DNA of 64,000 nucleotides from Gemmiger sp. An87 (GTDB lineage Bacteria; Bacillota; Clostridia; Oscillospirales; Ruminococcaceae), in the NCBI RefSeq assembly GCF_002159185.1, contig NZ_NFHD01000002.1, forward strand, positions 161,285 to 225,284. The letters are read 5' to 3'. Below, in pieces: positions 7,974 to 18,395 of the stretch (the first letter of the stretch is position 1; every line of letters begins with the position of its first letter). The notes under the pieces were generated by a model that saw only the letters and a list, made by a program, of their open reading frames with translations, did not search any database and was not told the DNA's origin. Position numbers and translations under genes: made by a program.

Positions 7974-8435
7974 ATGAACAGAAAGACCATCGGTTCGGCG
8001 GCCTTTGTGATGGCCGTCATGGCACTGGCGGCGGTGCTGGTCCTGACCAGCCGGGCGGACCGGCAGACGGGCAGTATTCTGATCGGGGTGCCTGCCGGGG
8101 CGGGCGAAAACAGCCTGGAGGCGGACTTCACCCTTTCGAAGCCGCTGGAAGACGAAGAGGAGCGCAGCACCGTGACCTTCGCTTTGCTGAACGGGCAGTA
8201 CAGCGAGGAAGACCCGGAAAGCCTTGGTCCGGCGGACGCGGTGCTCTGGATGGACGCCGAGGGCCGGCCTGAAGCACCCTTCCAGTACCGGGCGCGGGTC
8301 TGGCTGACGGAGGAGGAAGTGCTGGTGAAGACCGACGGGGGCGAGGTGCGCCGTGTGAGCGGGGCGGATGGTCAGGCCCTGGCCGGGCTGGTGCGGGAAT
8401 CCACCGCGCCCTATGCCCAGCCGCGCACCGATTAA
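7974..8435 (+). CDS. membrane-anchored hypothetical protein
   Basis: A 153-residue protein with one N-terminal hydrophobic segment (about residues 6-25, FVMAVMALAAVLVL) after a short basic start. A mainly acidic extracytoplasmic domain of beta-rich appearance follows. No lipobox and no named domain was recognised. AGGGGCGGAG precedes the ATG. The gene has its own promoter and its own terminator and lies just upstream of a two-component system. No functional link is visible beyond position. Confidence 0.65.
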   Translation: MNRKTIGSAAFVMAVMALAAVLVLTSRADRQTGSILIGVPAGAGENSLEADFTLSKPLEDEEERSTVTFALLNGQYSEEDPESLGPADAVLWMDAEGRPEAPFQYRARVWLTEEEVLVKTDGGEVRRVSGADGQALAGLVRESTAPYAQPRTD

Positions 8436-8443
8436 AAAACAAA

Positions 8444-8475
8444 AGAGCACCGGCGGTGTCCGGTGTTCTTTTTTT
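8444..8475 (+). terminator. intrinsic terminator
   Basis: AGAGCACCGG pairs with CCGGTGTTCT across a six-base loop, followed by seven T residues. Confidence 0.8.
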
Positions 8476-8572
8476 GTCCACATTTCTATTGTATAATAAA
8501 TACAATTAGCTGAAACAATCCGGGCCGCGGGGCATCCCTGCGGCCCGGTAAAAGAAAAAGGAGCGGGAGAAT

Positions 8573-9262
8573 ATGCCCAACCAGAAAATTTTGATCGTGG
8601 ACGATGACCAGAACATCTGCGAACTGCTGCGTTTGTATCTGGCCAAGGAAGGCTACGAGACCCTGATCGCACACGACGGCGAAAAGGCCCTGGAGCTGTT
8701 TGAACAGAACAAGCCCAACATGGTGCTGCTGGATGTGATGATGCCCAAGATGGACGGCTGGGAGGTCTGCCGCCGTATCCGCGCCCAGGCCAACACCCCC
8801 ATCATCATGCTCACCGCCAAGGGCGAGACCTTCGACAAGGTGCTGGGCCTGGAGCTGGGCGCCGACGACTATGTGGTCAAGCCCTTTGACTCCAAAGAGG
8901 TGGTGGCTCGCATCAAGGCGGTGCTGCGCCGCTGCAACCCGGAGGAGTCCGGCAAGGACGGCGTGATCCAGTTCGAGAACCTTTCGCTGGACATGAGCCG
9001 CTACGAGCTGAAGGTGAAGGGCAAGGTGGTGGAGGCTCCCCCCAAGGAGCTGGAGCTGCTGGCCTATCTTGCCGGTCATCCCAACCGGGTGTTCACCCGC
9101 GACCAGCTGCTGGACGAGGTGTGGGGCTTCGAGTATTACGGCGACTCCCGCACCATCGACGTGCACATCAAGCGCCTGCGGGAAAAGCTGGAGGGCGCCA
9201 GCGACCAGTGGAGCCTGAAGACCGTCTGGGGCGTGGGCTACAAGTTTGAAGCAAAGGATTGA
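8573..9262 (+). CDS. OmpR/PhoB-family response regulator
   Basis: A 229-residue transcription factor. The receiver domain (1-120) shows ILIVDDD, the phospho-acceptor Asp in LLDVMMPKMDG, Thr in MLTAKG and Lys in VVKPFD. The C-terminal winged helix (about 130-227) ends with RTIDVHIKRLREKL and VWGVGYKF. It starts at an ATG with AAAAGGAGCGGG upstream. A TATAAT box at 8492-8497 is the likely -10, without an obvious -35. The kinase gene starts six bases after its stop, so the two are a cognate pair. Target genes cannot be told from sequence. Confidence 0.93.
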   Translation: MPNQKILIVDDDQNICELLRLYLAKEGYETLIAHDGEKALELFEQNKPNMVLLDVMMPKMDGWEVCRRIRAQANTPIIMLTAKGETFDKVLGLELGADDYVVKPFDSKEVVARIKAVLRRCNPEESGKDGVIQFENLSLDMSRYELKVKGKVVEAPPKELELLAYLAGHPNRVFTRDQLLDEVWGFEYYGDSRTIDVHIKRLREKLEGASDQWSLKTVWGVGYKFEAKD

Positions 9263-9268
9263 TCGCGC

Positions 9269-10735
9269 GTGAGAAAAAGCATCAGTTCCATGTATTTCAG
9301 CACCACCGCCATTCTGCTCATCGTGAGCACGGCGGTGATGGGCCTGATCCAGATGTATCTGGTGATGGGCTATTTCCAGGAAGATAAGCGCAGCACCCTG
9401 AACGACGTGGTGCAGGTGACCGCCATGCAGGTGCAGGAGGATTCCCCCCTGCGCCGCCTGCTGGAGGACGAAAGCGCCCGCACCACGGTGCAGGACCAGA
9501 TGAAGCTGATCGGCCGCACCAGCAGCACCAACCTGCTGCTCACCGACGCTTCCGGCCAGGTGATGCTGTATACCCAGAACGAGGCCGAGCAGCTGATCGG
9601 CAGCCAGGTGGACGCTGAGATCCTGCGCCAGGCCCAGGAAGAGGACGGTTTTTTTGAGACCGGCAACCTGGGCGGGCTGTACGCCGGAAAATACTATACC
9701 GTGGGCCGGGTCATGCGGGACGAAACCGGCGCGGCCAGCGGCTATGTGTTCGCCTCGGCCAGCGCGGCCAGCCTGAACGTGTTCGTGAGCGACATGTTCT
9801 CCATCTTTGTGCTCAGTGCCGGTTTACTGCTTCTGGCGGCCAGCCTGCTGGCCATCTTTGTGACCAACCGGCTCACCACTCCGCTGCGGCGCATCAGCGA
9901 GGCTGCCCGCAAGTTCGGCAGCGGCGATTTCAGCGTGCGCGTTCCGGTGGACGGCAACGACGAGGTGGCCCAGCTGGCGGTGACCTTCAACAACATGGCC
10001 CGCAACCTGGAGACCATCGATTCCTCCCGGGCCAGCTTCATGGGCAACATTGCCCACGAGCTGCGCACCCCCATGACCAGCATCAAGGGCTTCATCGACG
10101 GCATGCTGGACGGTACCATTCCCGACGACATGCGCCAGCACTATCTGGGCCTGGTGAGCCAGGAGGTGGGCCGCCTGACCCGCCTGATCCAGAACATGCT
10201 GGACATCTCCAAGCTGGAGGCGGGCGAGTACCGGGTGAACGCCCAGAGCTATGATATCTGGGAGAGCATCACCGGCGTGGTGTTCAGCGCCGAGCAGCGC
10301 ATCCAGAACCAGCATGTGGAGATTCAGGGCCTGGCTCCCACCCGCACTCCGGTCTACGCGGACCAGGACCTGGTGTATCAGGTGCTCTACAACATTCTGG
10401 ACAATGCCCTCAAGTTCACTCCCGAGGGCGGCTACATCCGCTTCTCGGTGAAAAAGAGCGGCGGAATGGTCACGGTGTCCATCCGGAACTCCGGCCAGGG
10501 CATCGGGGCGGACGCACTGCCCTTCGTGTTCGAACGGTTCTACAAAGAGGATAAGAGCCGGGGCCTGAACGCCCGGGGCAGCGGCCTGGGGCTGCACATC
10601 TGCAAGATTCTGGTGGGCCTTTCCGGCGGCAAGATCTGGGCCGAGAGCGAGGAGGGCCAGTGGTGCCAGTTCAACTTCACCCTGCCCTGCGAGGCACCGC
10701 CGGAGCAGCGGCGCAAGCAGGCCGGGAAAAAGTAA
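9269..10735 (+). CDS. sensor histidine kinase
   Basis: A 488-residue class I kinase, partner of the preceding regulator. TM1 is near residues 8-32. An extracytoplasmic sensor of about 135 residues follows, then TM2 near 170-195. A HAMP linker begins TNRLTTPLRRISEAARKFGS. The HisKA motif is NIAHELRTPMTSIKG, the N box is NILDNALKFTP, and the G boxes include NSGQGIG and GSGLGLHI. Translation starts at GTG (9269) with AAAGGA 12 bases upstream, consistent with coupling to the regulator six bases away. The sensed signal is unknown. Confidence 0.93.
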   Translation: MRKSISSMYFSTTAILLIVSTAVMGLIQMYLVMGYFQEDKRSTLNDVVQVTAMQVQEDSPLRRLLEDESARTTVQDQMKLIGRTSSTNLLLTDASGQVMLYTQNEAEQLIGSQVDAEILRQAQEEDGFFETGNLGGLYAGKYYTVGRVMRDETGAASGYVFASASAASLNVFVSDMFSIFVLSAGLLLLAASLLAIFVTNRLTTPLRRISEAARKFGSGDFSVRVPVDGNDEVAQLAVTFNNMARNLETIDSSRASFMGNIAHELRTPMTSIKGFIDGMLDGTIPDDMRQHYLGLVSQEVGRLTRLIQNMLDISKLEAGEYRVNAQSYDIWESITGVVFSAEQRIQNQHVEIQGLAPTRTPVYADQDLVYQVLYNILDNALKFTPEGGYIRFSVKKSGGMVTVSIRNSGQGIGADALPFVFERFYKEDKSRGLNARGSGLGLHICKILVGLSGGKIWAESEEGQWCQFNFTLPCEAPPEQRRKQAGKK

Positions 10736-10782
10736 AAAATAAGAGGTGCGGTTTCCGACCAATGGGCTGGGAAGCCGGCGTG

Positions 10783-11052
10783 ACATAAGAAAACGACGCC
10801 GGAAAAGGGCCGCTTTTGCGGGATTGCAGCGTCAAAGCCCCTTGACAACCACCAAGGGTGCCTGCGGGCCTTTTTCTTGCACTCCCATCAAAATCGGGCC
10901 TTTTCCGGTGCTTCGCAGTTCTGCCCCAGGATTTTGGATGCAGAAAGTACGAAAAGGGGCGGAGCAAGCCTTGGTGGCTTGCCCGCCCCTTTGAATGTTT
11001 TGTGCGCCAAAATCCTACGGCAGAACCGTCGTTTTCTTGTGCCACACCGGCT
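10783..11052. repeat. long nested inverted repeat related to the 180-bp palindromic family
   Basis: Three nested pairings share one centre. The outer arms at 10783-10807 and 11028-11052 share about 25 bases with few mismatches (both contain AAGAAAACGACG on one strand). The middle arms are at 10919-10937 and 11009-11027 (TTCTGCC..AGGATTTTGG). The central hairpin at 10951-10993 is AAAGGGGCGG to CCGCCCCTTT around CAAGCCTTGGTGGCTTG. That last 17-mer also forms the centre of the copy at 19302-19477. The left arm contains about 110 extra bases. It fills the space between the kinase gene and rpe. Confidence 0.65.
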
Positions 11053-11135
11053 AAACCGCGCTTTTTGTTGTTTTTGTGCAAAAAACGTGAAAAGGGTTAT
11101 GGCTGTTTGCTTTTTAGCGGGAAATAGGATAAAAT

Positions 11136-11141
11136 TATACT
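11136..11141 (+). promoter_or_regulatory. probable -10 box for rpe
   Basis: TATACT lies 83 bases ahead of the rpe start. The -35 region is weak. Confidence 0.4.
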
Positions 11142-11223
11142 GTATATCTTTGCGCACGCTCTGACGTTTTACGATTTGTAGAGCGGGCCCGTTGCGCGTG
11201 ATCCATAAGGAGGACCTTTTCCC

Positions 11224-11874
11224 ATGACTCAACTGAGCCCCTCAATCCTGGCGGCAGATTTCGCCCGCCTGGGTGATGAATGCCGCCAGGTGCTGAATGC
11301 CGGAGCCGACATGCTGCACTTCGATGTGATGGACGGCTGCTTTGTGCCCAACATCAGCTTTGGCGTGCCGGTGCTGCAAAGCCTGCACAAGGCCCTGCCC
11401 GAGGCCTTTTTCGACGTACATCTGATGATCCGCCGCCCGCTGGACTATGTGGAGGCCTTTGTGAAGGCCGGCGCGGGCTGCATCACCTTCCATCTGGAGA
11501 GCGAGAGCGATCCGGGCGAAACCATCGACGCCATCCATGCGGCGGGCTGCAAGGCAGGCCTGTCCATCAAGCCGGGCACCCCGGCAAGCGCGGTTCTGCC
11601 TTACCTGGACCGGCTGGAGCTGGTGCTGGTGATGAGCGTGGAGCCGGGCTTCGGCGGCCAGAAGTTCATGCCCAGCGCCCTGGATAAGCTGAAGGAGCTG
11701 CGCGCTGAGTGCGATGCCCGGGGCCTTTCGCCCTGGCTGGAGGTGGACGGCGGCGTGGACGCGGTGACCGGTCCCGAGTGTGTGGCCGCGGGCGCCAATC
11801 TTCTGGTGGCAGGCAGCGCGGTGTTCGGCAAGGCCGACATGGCCGCCGCCGTGCGCGGGCTGAAAAGCCTGTGA
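11224..11874 (+). CDS. rpe: ribulose-phosphate 3-epimerase
   Basis: Interconverts ribulose 5-phosphate and xylulose 5-phosphate in the pentose phosphate pathway. It is a 216-residue TIM barrel of normal length beginning LSPSILAADFARLGDE. Metal and catalytic residues are visible: LHFDVMDGCFVPNISFG (His and Asp), DVHLMI (His) and WLEVDGGV (catalytic Asp). Phosphate-binding glycines occur in EPGFGGQ and LVAGSAVF. AAGGAGG precedes the ATG at normal spacing. The rnfD-like gene begins 35 bases after its stop. Confidence 0.95.
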   Translation: MTQLSPSILAADFARLGDECRQVLNAGADMLHFDVMDGCFVPNISFGVPVLQSLHKALPEAFFDVHLMIRRPLDYVEAFVKAGAGCITFHLESESDPGETIDAIHAAGCKAGLSIKPGTPASAVLPYLDRLELVLVMSVEPGFGGQKFMPSALDKLKELRAECDARGLSPWLEVDGGVDAVTGPECVAAGANLLVAGSAVFGKADMAAAVRGLKSL

Positions 11875-11909
11875 ACGGCCCAAATTTTGCAACGAAGGGA
11901 GCAGAGCAC

Positions 11910-12911
11910 TTGAAGGAACAACAACTGGCCCGGATCCGGCAGGATAAGGGCGTTCATGCAGATCTGTTTTATATGTGCCTGCCGCTGCTGGCCATGGCCT
12001 TTGCCTTTTACGGGCTGCGGTCGGTGCTTTTGTGCGGCACGGCGGTGATCGCCGCCAACCTGAGCGACCGTCTGGTGGCCTGGCTGCGGCACCAACCCTA
12101 CGAAAAAGGCGAGTGGAGCAGCGAGGCCTTTGCCTTTATGCTGGCGCTCATTCTGCCCGCCACGGTGAGCTACTATGTGGTAATCGTGGGCGCGGTGGCG
12201 GCGGTGCTGCTGGGTAAGGAGGCCTTTGGCGGCTACGGCTGTTATGTATTCCACCCCACTGCCGTGGGGTATGCGGTGGTGGCAGTGAGCTGGCCCGAGC
12301 AGGTCTTCCGCTATCCGGAGGCCCAGCTGTTCCAGAGCTTGCCGCTGGGCAGCGTTTCCGGCGTGCAGCTGGTGGATTCGCCCCTGCATTCCTTGAAGAC
12401 CGGCGGCTTGCCCACACTGGACAATACCACCCTGTTCCTGGGCAACTACGCGGGCCCCATGGGCGTGACCGCGCTGCTGGTGATCCTGGCCTGCGCACTG
12501 TTTTTGGCAAACCGGCGCAGCCTGCATCTGAGCGTGGTGTTCAGCTTTCTGATCACCTGCGCGCTGGTGGCCTTTGTGGCCCCCCGCCTGGGAGACATTC
12601 CCGCCTTCAGCATGCCCTGGACCTACGTGTCTGACCGGTTGGCGGTGATGAAGTACGAGCTGTGCAGCGGCGGTTTGCTGTTCGCGGCGGTCTATCTGAT
12701 GGCGGACCCGGTGATCTGCCCCACCAACCGGATCTCCCGCATTCTGTACGGGGCGCTCACCGGCTTCATGGCCATGATGTTCCGCTACTACGGCAACTAC
12801 GAGACCGGCGTGTGCTTCGCCATTCTGGCAATGAACGCCTTCTCCGGCTGGCTGGACCGGGCCGTGCTTCGCATCCTGCACCGAAAGGGGGTTGTGCGCC
12901 GTGAACTCTAA
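11910..12911 (+). CDS. rnfD: RnfD/NqrB-like integral membrane subunit
   Basis: A 333-residue polytopic membrane protein of the NqrB/RnfD family, a flavin-carrying core subunit of Na+- or H+-pumping ferredoxin:NAD or NADH:quinone complexes. The TTG at 11910 has AAGGGAG eight bases upstream; longer readings overlap rpe and look non-native. The family landmark FHPTAVGYAVV and the late VICPTNRISRILYGAL(T)G are clear. The SGAT-type flavinylation motif is not seen: the aligned stretch reads LVDSPLHSLKTGG, so covalent FMN may be absent. It is the first of three overlapping genes. Confidence 0.8.
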   Translation: MKEQQLARIRQDKGVHADLFYMCLPLLAMAFAFYGLRSVLLCGTAVIAANLSDRLVAWLRHQPYEKGEWSSEAFAFMLALILPATVSYYVVIVGAVAAVLLGKEAFGGYGCYVFHPTAVGYAVVAVSWPEQVFRYPEAQLFQSLPLGSVSGVQLVDSPLHSLKTGGLPTLDNTTLFLGNYAGPMGVTALLVILACALFLANRRSLHLSVVFSFLITCALVAFVAPRLGDIPAFSMPWTYVSDRLAVMKYELCSGGLLFAAVYLMADPVICPTNRISRILYGALTGFMAMMFRYYGNYETGVCFAILAMNAFSGWLDRAVLRILHRKGVVRREL

Positions 12912-13557
12912 GAAGGCGAAATACCTGTCGGAAAACATGGAGCGCATCGCCCGGCGGGACCGGGTCTTTCTGAACAACCCGGTCATCATGCAGGGCATGG
13001 GCCTTGCGCCGCTGGTGGTTGCCGCCACCAACGGCATGAATGCGCTGATGCTCAGCGTGGCGGTGCTGTTCCTGCTGACCCCCACCCGGGTGGTGGCGGC
13101 CATGATCTGCCGCACCGGCCGGGGCCAGCTGCGGGCGCTGGTGTACTGCTTCACCAGTTCGATTCTGTACATCGGCGTATACTTTGCGCTGCGTGCCATC
13201 TTTGACGTGGAGATTCTGCAGCTGGGTGTCTATCTGCCCATGCTGGTGGTGGAGCCGCTGATCATCAAGCGGTACGAGCGGCCTCAGCCCGAGCGGGTGA
13301 TGACCGCCCTGCGCAAGGGCCTGCGCACCACCATGGGTTACGTGCTGGTGCTGCTGCTCATGGGCTGCCTGCGGGAGATTCTGGCCGCGGGCACCCTGTT
13401 CGGTGCACACATTCCCCGGCTGAACACCACCCTGCTGCCCATGGCCAGCCTGCCCGCAGGCGGGTTCATCCTGCTGGGTGTGGTGTGCGCCATCTGGCGC
13501 GGCCTGGTTCGGGCGTATAAAAAACATGTGCATACGGAGGCGAGACGAGGCGAATGA
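12901..13557 (+). CDS. rnfE: RnfE/NqrD-like membrane subunit
   Basis: A 218-residue protein with about six membrane helices of the NqrDE/RnfAE family. FLNNPVIMQGMGLAPLVVAA near the N-terminus matches the conserved half-channel helix of RnfE (NPVLVQ.LGLCP in the family). The GTG at 12901 follows AAGGGGG by nine bases and overlaps the rnfD-like stop by 11 bases. A TTG at 12892 is the only longer start. The Cys residues that hold the shared 2Fe-2S in NqrD/E-type pairs are not where expected (LAPLV instead of LCP), a divergence from classical members. Confidence 0.78.
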   Translation: MNSKKAKYLSENMERIARRDRVFLNNPVIMQGMGLAPLVVAATNGMNALMLSVAVLFLLTPTRVVAAMICRTGRGQLRALVYCFTSSILYIGVYFALRAIFDVEILQLGVYLPMLVVEPLIIKRYERPQPERVMTALRKGLRTTMGYVLVLLLMGCLREILAAGTLFGAHIPRLNTTLLPMASLPAGGFILLGVVCAIWRGLVRAYKKHVHTEARRGE

Positions 13558-14165
13558 TGGAAGTAGTAAAAGCCTGCAGCACCTTCTTTTTGTATGCTGT
13601 AACGGCGATTTTCGCGGAAAACGCGGTGTTTGGCCGGGCGATGGGCGTGTCCCGCCTGGTAAAACTGGTGGAGGATTCCACCGTGGACACCCTCACCTTC
13701 GGGGGCCTTTTGTGTTTGATCCAGCTGGTGGCGGCGCCGCTCACCTACTGGGTGAACCTGCTGCTCACCCCGCTGAGCTGGCGCAACGCCGTGCGCCCGT
13801 TTCTGTTCATTCTGTGCAGCACGGTGGCCTTCTTCGTGGTGCTGGGCGTGCTGCTGCTGGTGCTGAAGGAAAAAGCCCGCCGTATGCTGGCGGTGCTGCC
13901 CATGGCCACCTTCAACACCGCAGTGCTGGGCGTGCTGCTCATCGCTGCCACCCAGAGCTTCAACCTGGTGCAGACCATGGGCTTTGCACTGGGCAGCGGT
14001 GTGGGCTACACCGCCGCCGTGGTGGTGGTGAGCGAGGGCCAGCGGCGTATGCGGCAGGACATGGTCCCCGGCAGCTTCAAGGGCCTGCCCATTACTCTGA
14101 TTTACATTGGTATCCTGGCGCTGGCCATTTACGGCTTTACCGGGCACCGGATCTCCATTGGATGA
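13554..14165 (+). CDS. rnfA: RnfA/NqrE-like membrane subunit
   Basis: A 203-residue protein with about six transmembrane helices, the RnfA/NqrE paralogue of the preceding gene. It has the AENAVFGRAMGVSRL segment in the place of the family (E)NFVLSRFLGICP stretch, again without the Cys. Its start overlaps the rnfE-like stop by four bases (ATGA). GGAGG lies upstream, and a second in-frame ATG follows directly. Genes for RnfC, RnfG and RnfB are not adjacent: rpe lies before the trio and a DUF4015 gene follows. Confidence 0.75.
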   Translation: MMEVVKACSTFFLYAVTAIFAENAVFGRAMGVSRLVKLVEDSTVDTLTFGGLLCLIQLVAAPLTYWVNLLLTPLSWRNAVRPFLFILCSTVAFFVVLGVLLLVLKEKARRMLAVLPMATFNTAVLGVLLIAATQSFNLVQTMGFALGSGVGYTAAVVVVSEGQRRMRQDMVPGSFKGLPITLIYIGILALAIYGFTGHRISIG

Positions 14166-14217
14166 CACAGCGCGAGGGCGCACATAGCTCCCACGCGGAA
14201 AGGCGGCTTGATTTTGT

Positions 14218-15321
14218 ATGGCAAAGAAAAACCTGGGCAAAGTAAAGCGGTACCGGCGCAGCTTTTACACCGGCCGGCAGCGCGCTGCGCGCATCATCGG
14301 CGGCGCGGTGGCACTGGTGGCCCTGTTCGTGGCGGGCTGGCTGGTGGGCCCCGCGGTGATCAATTTCGGCACCAGCACCTGGTACAGCATCATGCGGGAC
14401 GATTCCGAAAAAAAACCTGCCAGTACCTCGCAGAGCGTTTCCCAGCCCGAGAGCACCGGCACAGAAAGTCAGAGCCAGGCGGCCAGTGAGCCTCAGCCCA
14501 CGGCGCAGCCTCAGGCAGAGGACGATATGACCCAGGGCAGCTGGGCCTTTGTGGACCCGGCCAGCCTGACCGGTGCGGACGCGGCAGCTCAGCTGGCAAG
14601 CCAGCTGGCGGGCGAGGGCGTGCGCTACGCGGTGGTGACCCTGAAGGACAGCACCGGCAGTGTGTACTACGCCAGTGCGCTGGAAGCCGCGGCCTCCAGC
14701 CTTTCCACCACCCAGATCGACGGCGCCGCGGTGGCCTCTGCCCTCAAGGCGGAGGGCATTGTGCCGGTGGCGGGCGTCTGCGCCTTCCAGGATCCCCTGG
14801 CGGCCAGCGCCAACCGGGAGATGGCGGTGAAGTATCAGGGCACCGATTACCTGTGGCTGGACGCTGCCCAGGATGCGGGCGGCAAAGCCTGGCTGAATCC
14901 TTATTCCAGCGCCGCGGTGGAATACATCGGCGGCATCATTGATGAGGCGAAGGCCATGGGCTTTGAGCAGATCTGGCTCACCGGCGTGCAGCTGCCCACC
15001 ACCGCAGGCCGTGACAAGGCCAGCTACGGCGACACCGCGGGCGTGACCGAGGCTCAGTGCCTGGCAAACGCTCTGGCCGCCTGGCAGGAAAAGGCAACCT
15101 GTTGGGTGGAGTACCCGCTGAGCGTGGCCAGCGGCCAGGAGACCCGCCTGACCGGCGGCACCATCGACGCGCTGGGCATTGAGAATCTGGCCATCCAGGT
15201 GAGCGGCGAGCTCACCGAGGAGACCCAGACCCAGCTGGACGCTGCCAAGGCTGCGGCCGCAGGCTGCGATTATGTGGGCGTGCGCACCGGCGACGTGTTT
15301 GCAGTGGAGGCGGGCCAATGA
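14218..15321 (+). CDS. membrane-anchored glycoside-hydrolase-like protein (DUF4015)
   Basis: A 367-residue protein with a basic cytoplasmic start and one transmembrane segment (about 27-50). A Ser/Gln/Pro linker (60-105) and an extracytoplasmic TIM-barrel-like domain follow. YAVVTLKDSTGSVYYAS corresponds to the DUF4015 N-terminal signature. WLNPYSSAAVEYIGGIIDEA and the next FEQIWLTGVQLP match its second signature, where typical members have (F/L)DY(V/I)RFP. The acidic residue of that second motif is therefore missing, so activity is uncertain. It follows the rnf-like trio by 52 bases and overlaps the next gene by four. Confidence 0.7.
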   Translation: MAKKNLGKVKRYRRSFYTGRQRAARIIGGAVALVALFVAGWLVGPAVINFGTSTWYSIMRDDSEKKPASTSQSVSQPESTGTESQSQAASEPQPTAQPQAEDDMTQGSWAFVDPASLTGADAAAQLASQLAGEGVRYAVVTLKDSTGSVYYASALEAAASSLSTTQIDGAAVASALKAEGIVPVAGVCAFQDPLAASANREMAVKYQGTDYLWLDAAQDAGGKAWLNPYSSAAVEYIGGIIDEAKAMGFEQIWLTGVQLPTTAGRDKASYGDTAGVTEAQCLANALAAWQEKATCWVEYPLSVASGQETRLTGGTIDALGIENLAIQVSGELTEETQTQLDAAKAAAAGCDYVGVRTGDVFAVEAGQ

Positions 15322-16559
15322 GCCAGCCCTGCTTTTGCCCCGGTGAACTGCTGCTGCCCGGCAAGGCCATTCGCCCCGAGCAGTGGGCCTGCCCCTCGGC
15401 TGGCGCGCTGAGCCGGGAGAGCTGGCAGGAGCTGGAGGCCCGGGGAGAGAACGCCCCCGGCATCATGCGGCTGCTGGTGCCGGACGCGCTGCTCCAGCGG
15501 GTGGAAACCCGGGAGCGGCTGGCCGCAGCAAAAGCGGCCATGGAGCAGGCGGAAGAGACCCTGACGCGGGCGGCGAATGGCGTTGTCTATCTGGAGCGCA
15601 TCCTGCCCGATGGCCGGGTGCGCCGGGGCCTGGTGGGCCTGGTGGACCTGGAGCAATACGATTTTGCCCAGGGCAGCCGCACCCCGGTGCGGGCGCCCGA
15701 GGCACTGGCCGCCCGGCAGGTGCTGCCCCGGCTGGACCGCTGGGAGGACGCGGCGCTGCAGAGCAGCCACATTCTGCTGGCAGCGGACAAAAGCGAGGCG
15801 GAGCTGTTTGCTCCCCTGGCGGACATACAAAAGGAAGAGCCCCTCTATGAGGGGAATCTGTGCTACGGCGGCGGCAGCGTGAAGGGCTGGGCGGTGGAGG
15901 ACACCGTTCGTTTGAACGCGCTGGCGGCGCTGTTCGACGCGGAAAAAGCGCCCGAAGGCGCGGCGCTGCTGGCCCCGGTGAGCGGCGCAGAGGACCTGGC
16001 CGCCGCCCGGGCCTTCTGGATGCTGGTCAAAGAAGAACTGAGCGAAGCCGAGCGGGAAGAGCATCCCGCCCGGTTCTGCCTGGCCGAGGTGTGCAGCATC
16101 CAGAGCCCCGGCCTGCGCCTTGCCCCCGCCCACCGGCTGGTGATGGGGGTGCAGGGCCTGCCGCTGCTGGCGGCCTTCCGAACCTGGTGCGCCGGGCAGG
16201 GGGTGCGTCTGGAGGACAGCCCCGCACCGGAAAGCCTTCGCCCGCTGTGCTTTGTGTACGGGGCCTGGCAGCGAAAGGTGTGGCCCACCGGCGGCCGGTG
16301 GCCGCTGGCTGCTGGCCTTCTGGAGGCCTTTTTGCAGGATTACCTGCAGGCAAACCCCGCCTGCTTTACCGACCGGCTGGCCGATGAGGCCGAGCTGCGG
16401 GAGCTGGCGGCGGACGGCAACACCGGCATTTTGCTGAGTGAGACAAATGAGGATCTGTTCCGGGGCCTTGCGGGGGCTGATTTTCTGCCCCTGGGGCTGT
16501 TTGCGCCCCTTGCGGCCCGGCAGCAGCGATACGAGCTGGAGTGCAGGCGCATCCGCTGA
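15318..16559 (+). CDS. DUF1015 family protein
   Basis: A 413-residue cytoplasmic protein that looks complete for the family. The segment VGLVDLEQYDFAQGSRTPVR, then APEALAARQVLPRL, matches the recurring core of DUF1015 proteins in Clostridia (VDLExYDYxxGSxxxxRxTE). No enzymatic function is established for the family. The ATG overlaps the preceding stop by four bases, so translation is coupled. The charged, Ala/Leu-rich composition agrees with its GC-rich neighbours. Confidence 0.65.
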   Translation: MSQPCFCPGELLLPGKAIRPEQWACPSAGALSRESWQELEARGENAPGIMRLLVPDALLQRVETRERLAAAKAAMEQAEETLTRAANGVVYLERILPDGRVRRGLVGLVDLEQYDFAQGSRTPVRAPEALAARQVLPRLDRWEDAALQSSHILLAADKSEAELFAPLADIQKEEPLYEGNLCYGGGSVKGWAVEDTVRLNALAALFDAEKAPEGAALLAPVSGAEDLAAARAFWMLVKEELSEAEREEHPARFCLAEVCSIQSPGLRLAPAHRLVMGVQGLPLLAAFRTWCAGQGVRLEDSPAPESLRPLCFVYGAWQRKVWPTGGRWPLAAGLLEAFLQDYLQANPACFTDRLADEAELRELAADGNTGILLSETNEDLFRGLAGADFLPLGLFAPLAARQQRYELECRRIR

Positions 16560-16649
16560 AAGCGCCGCGCCCCGGCTTGTTTCAAGCAGGGACCGCGCCC
16601 GGAGAACGGGTGCGGTGCCGCCTTTTAGGAAAGCGATTTTTGGAGGATT

Positions 16650-18391
<1,742 letters not shown>

Positions 18392-18395
<4 letters not shown>

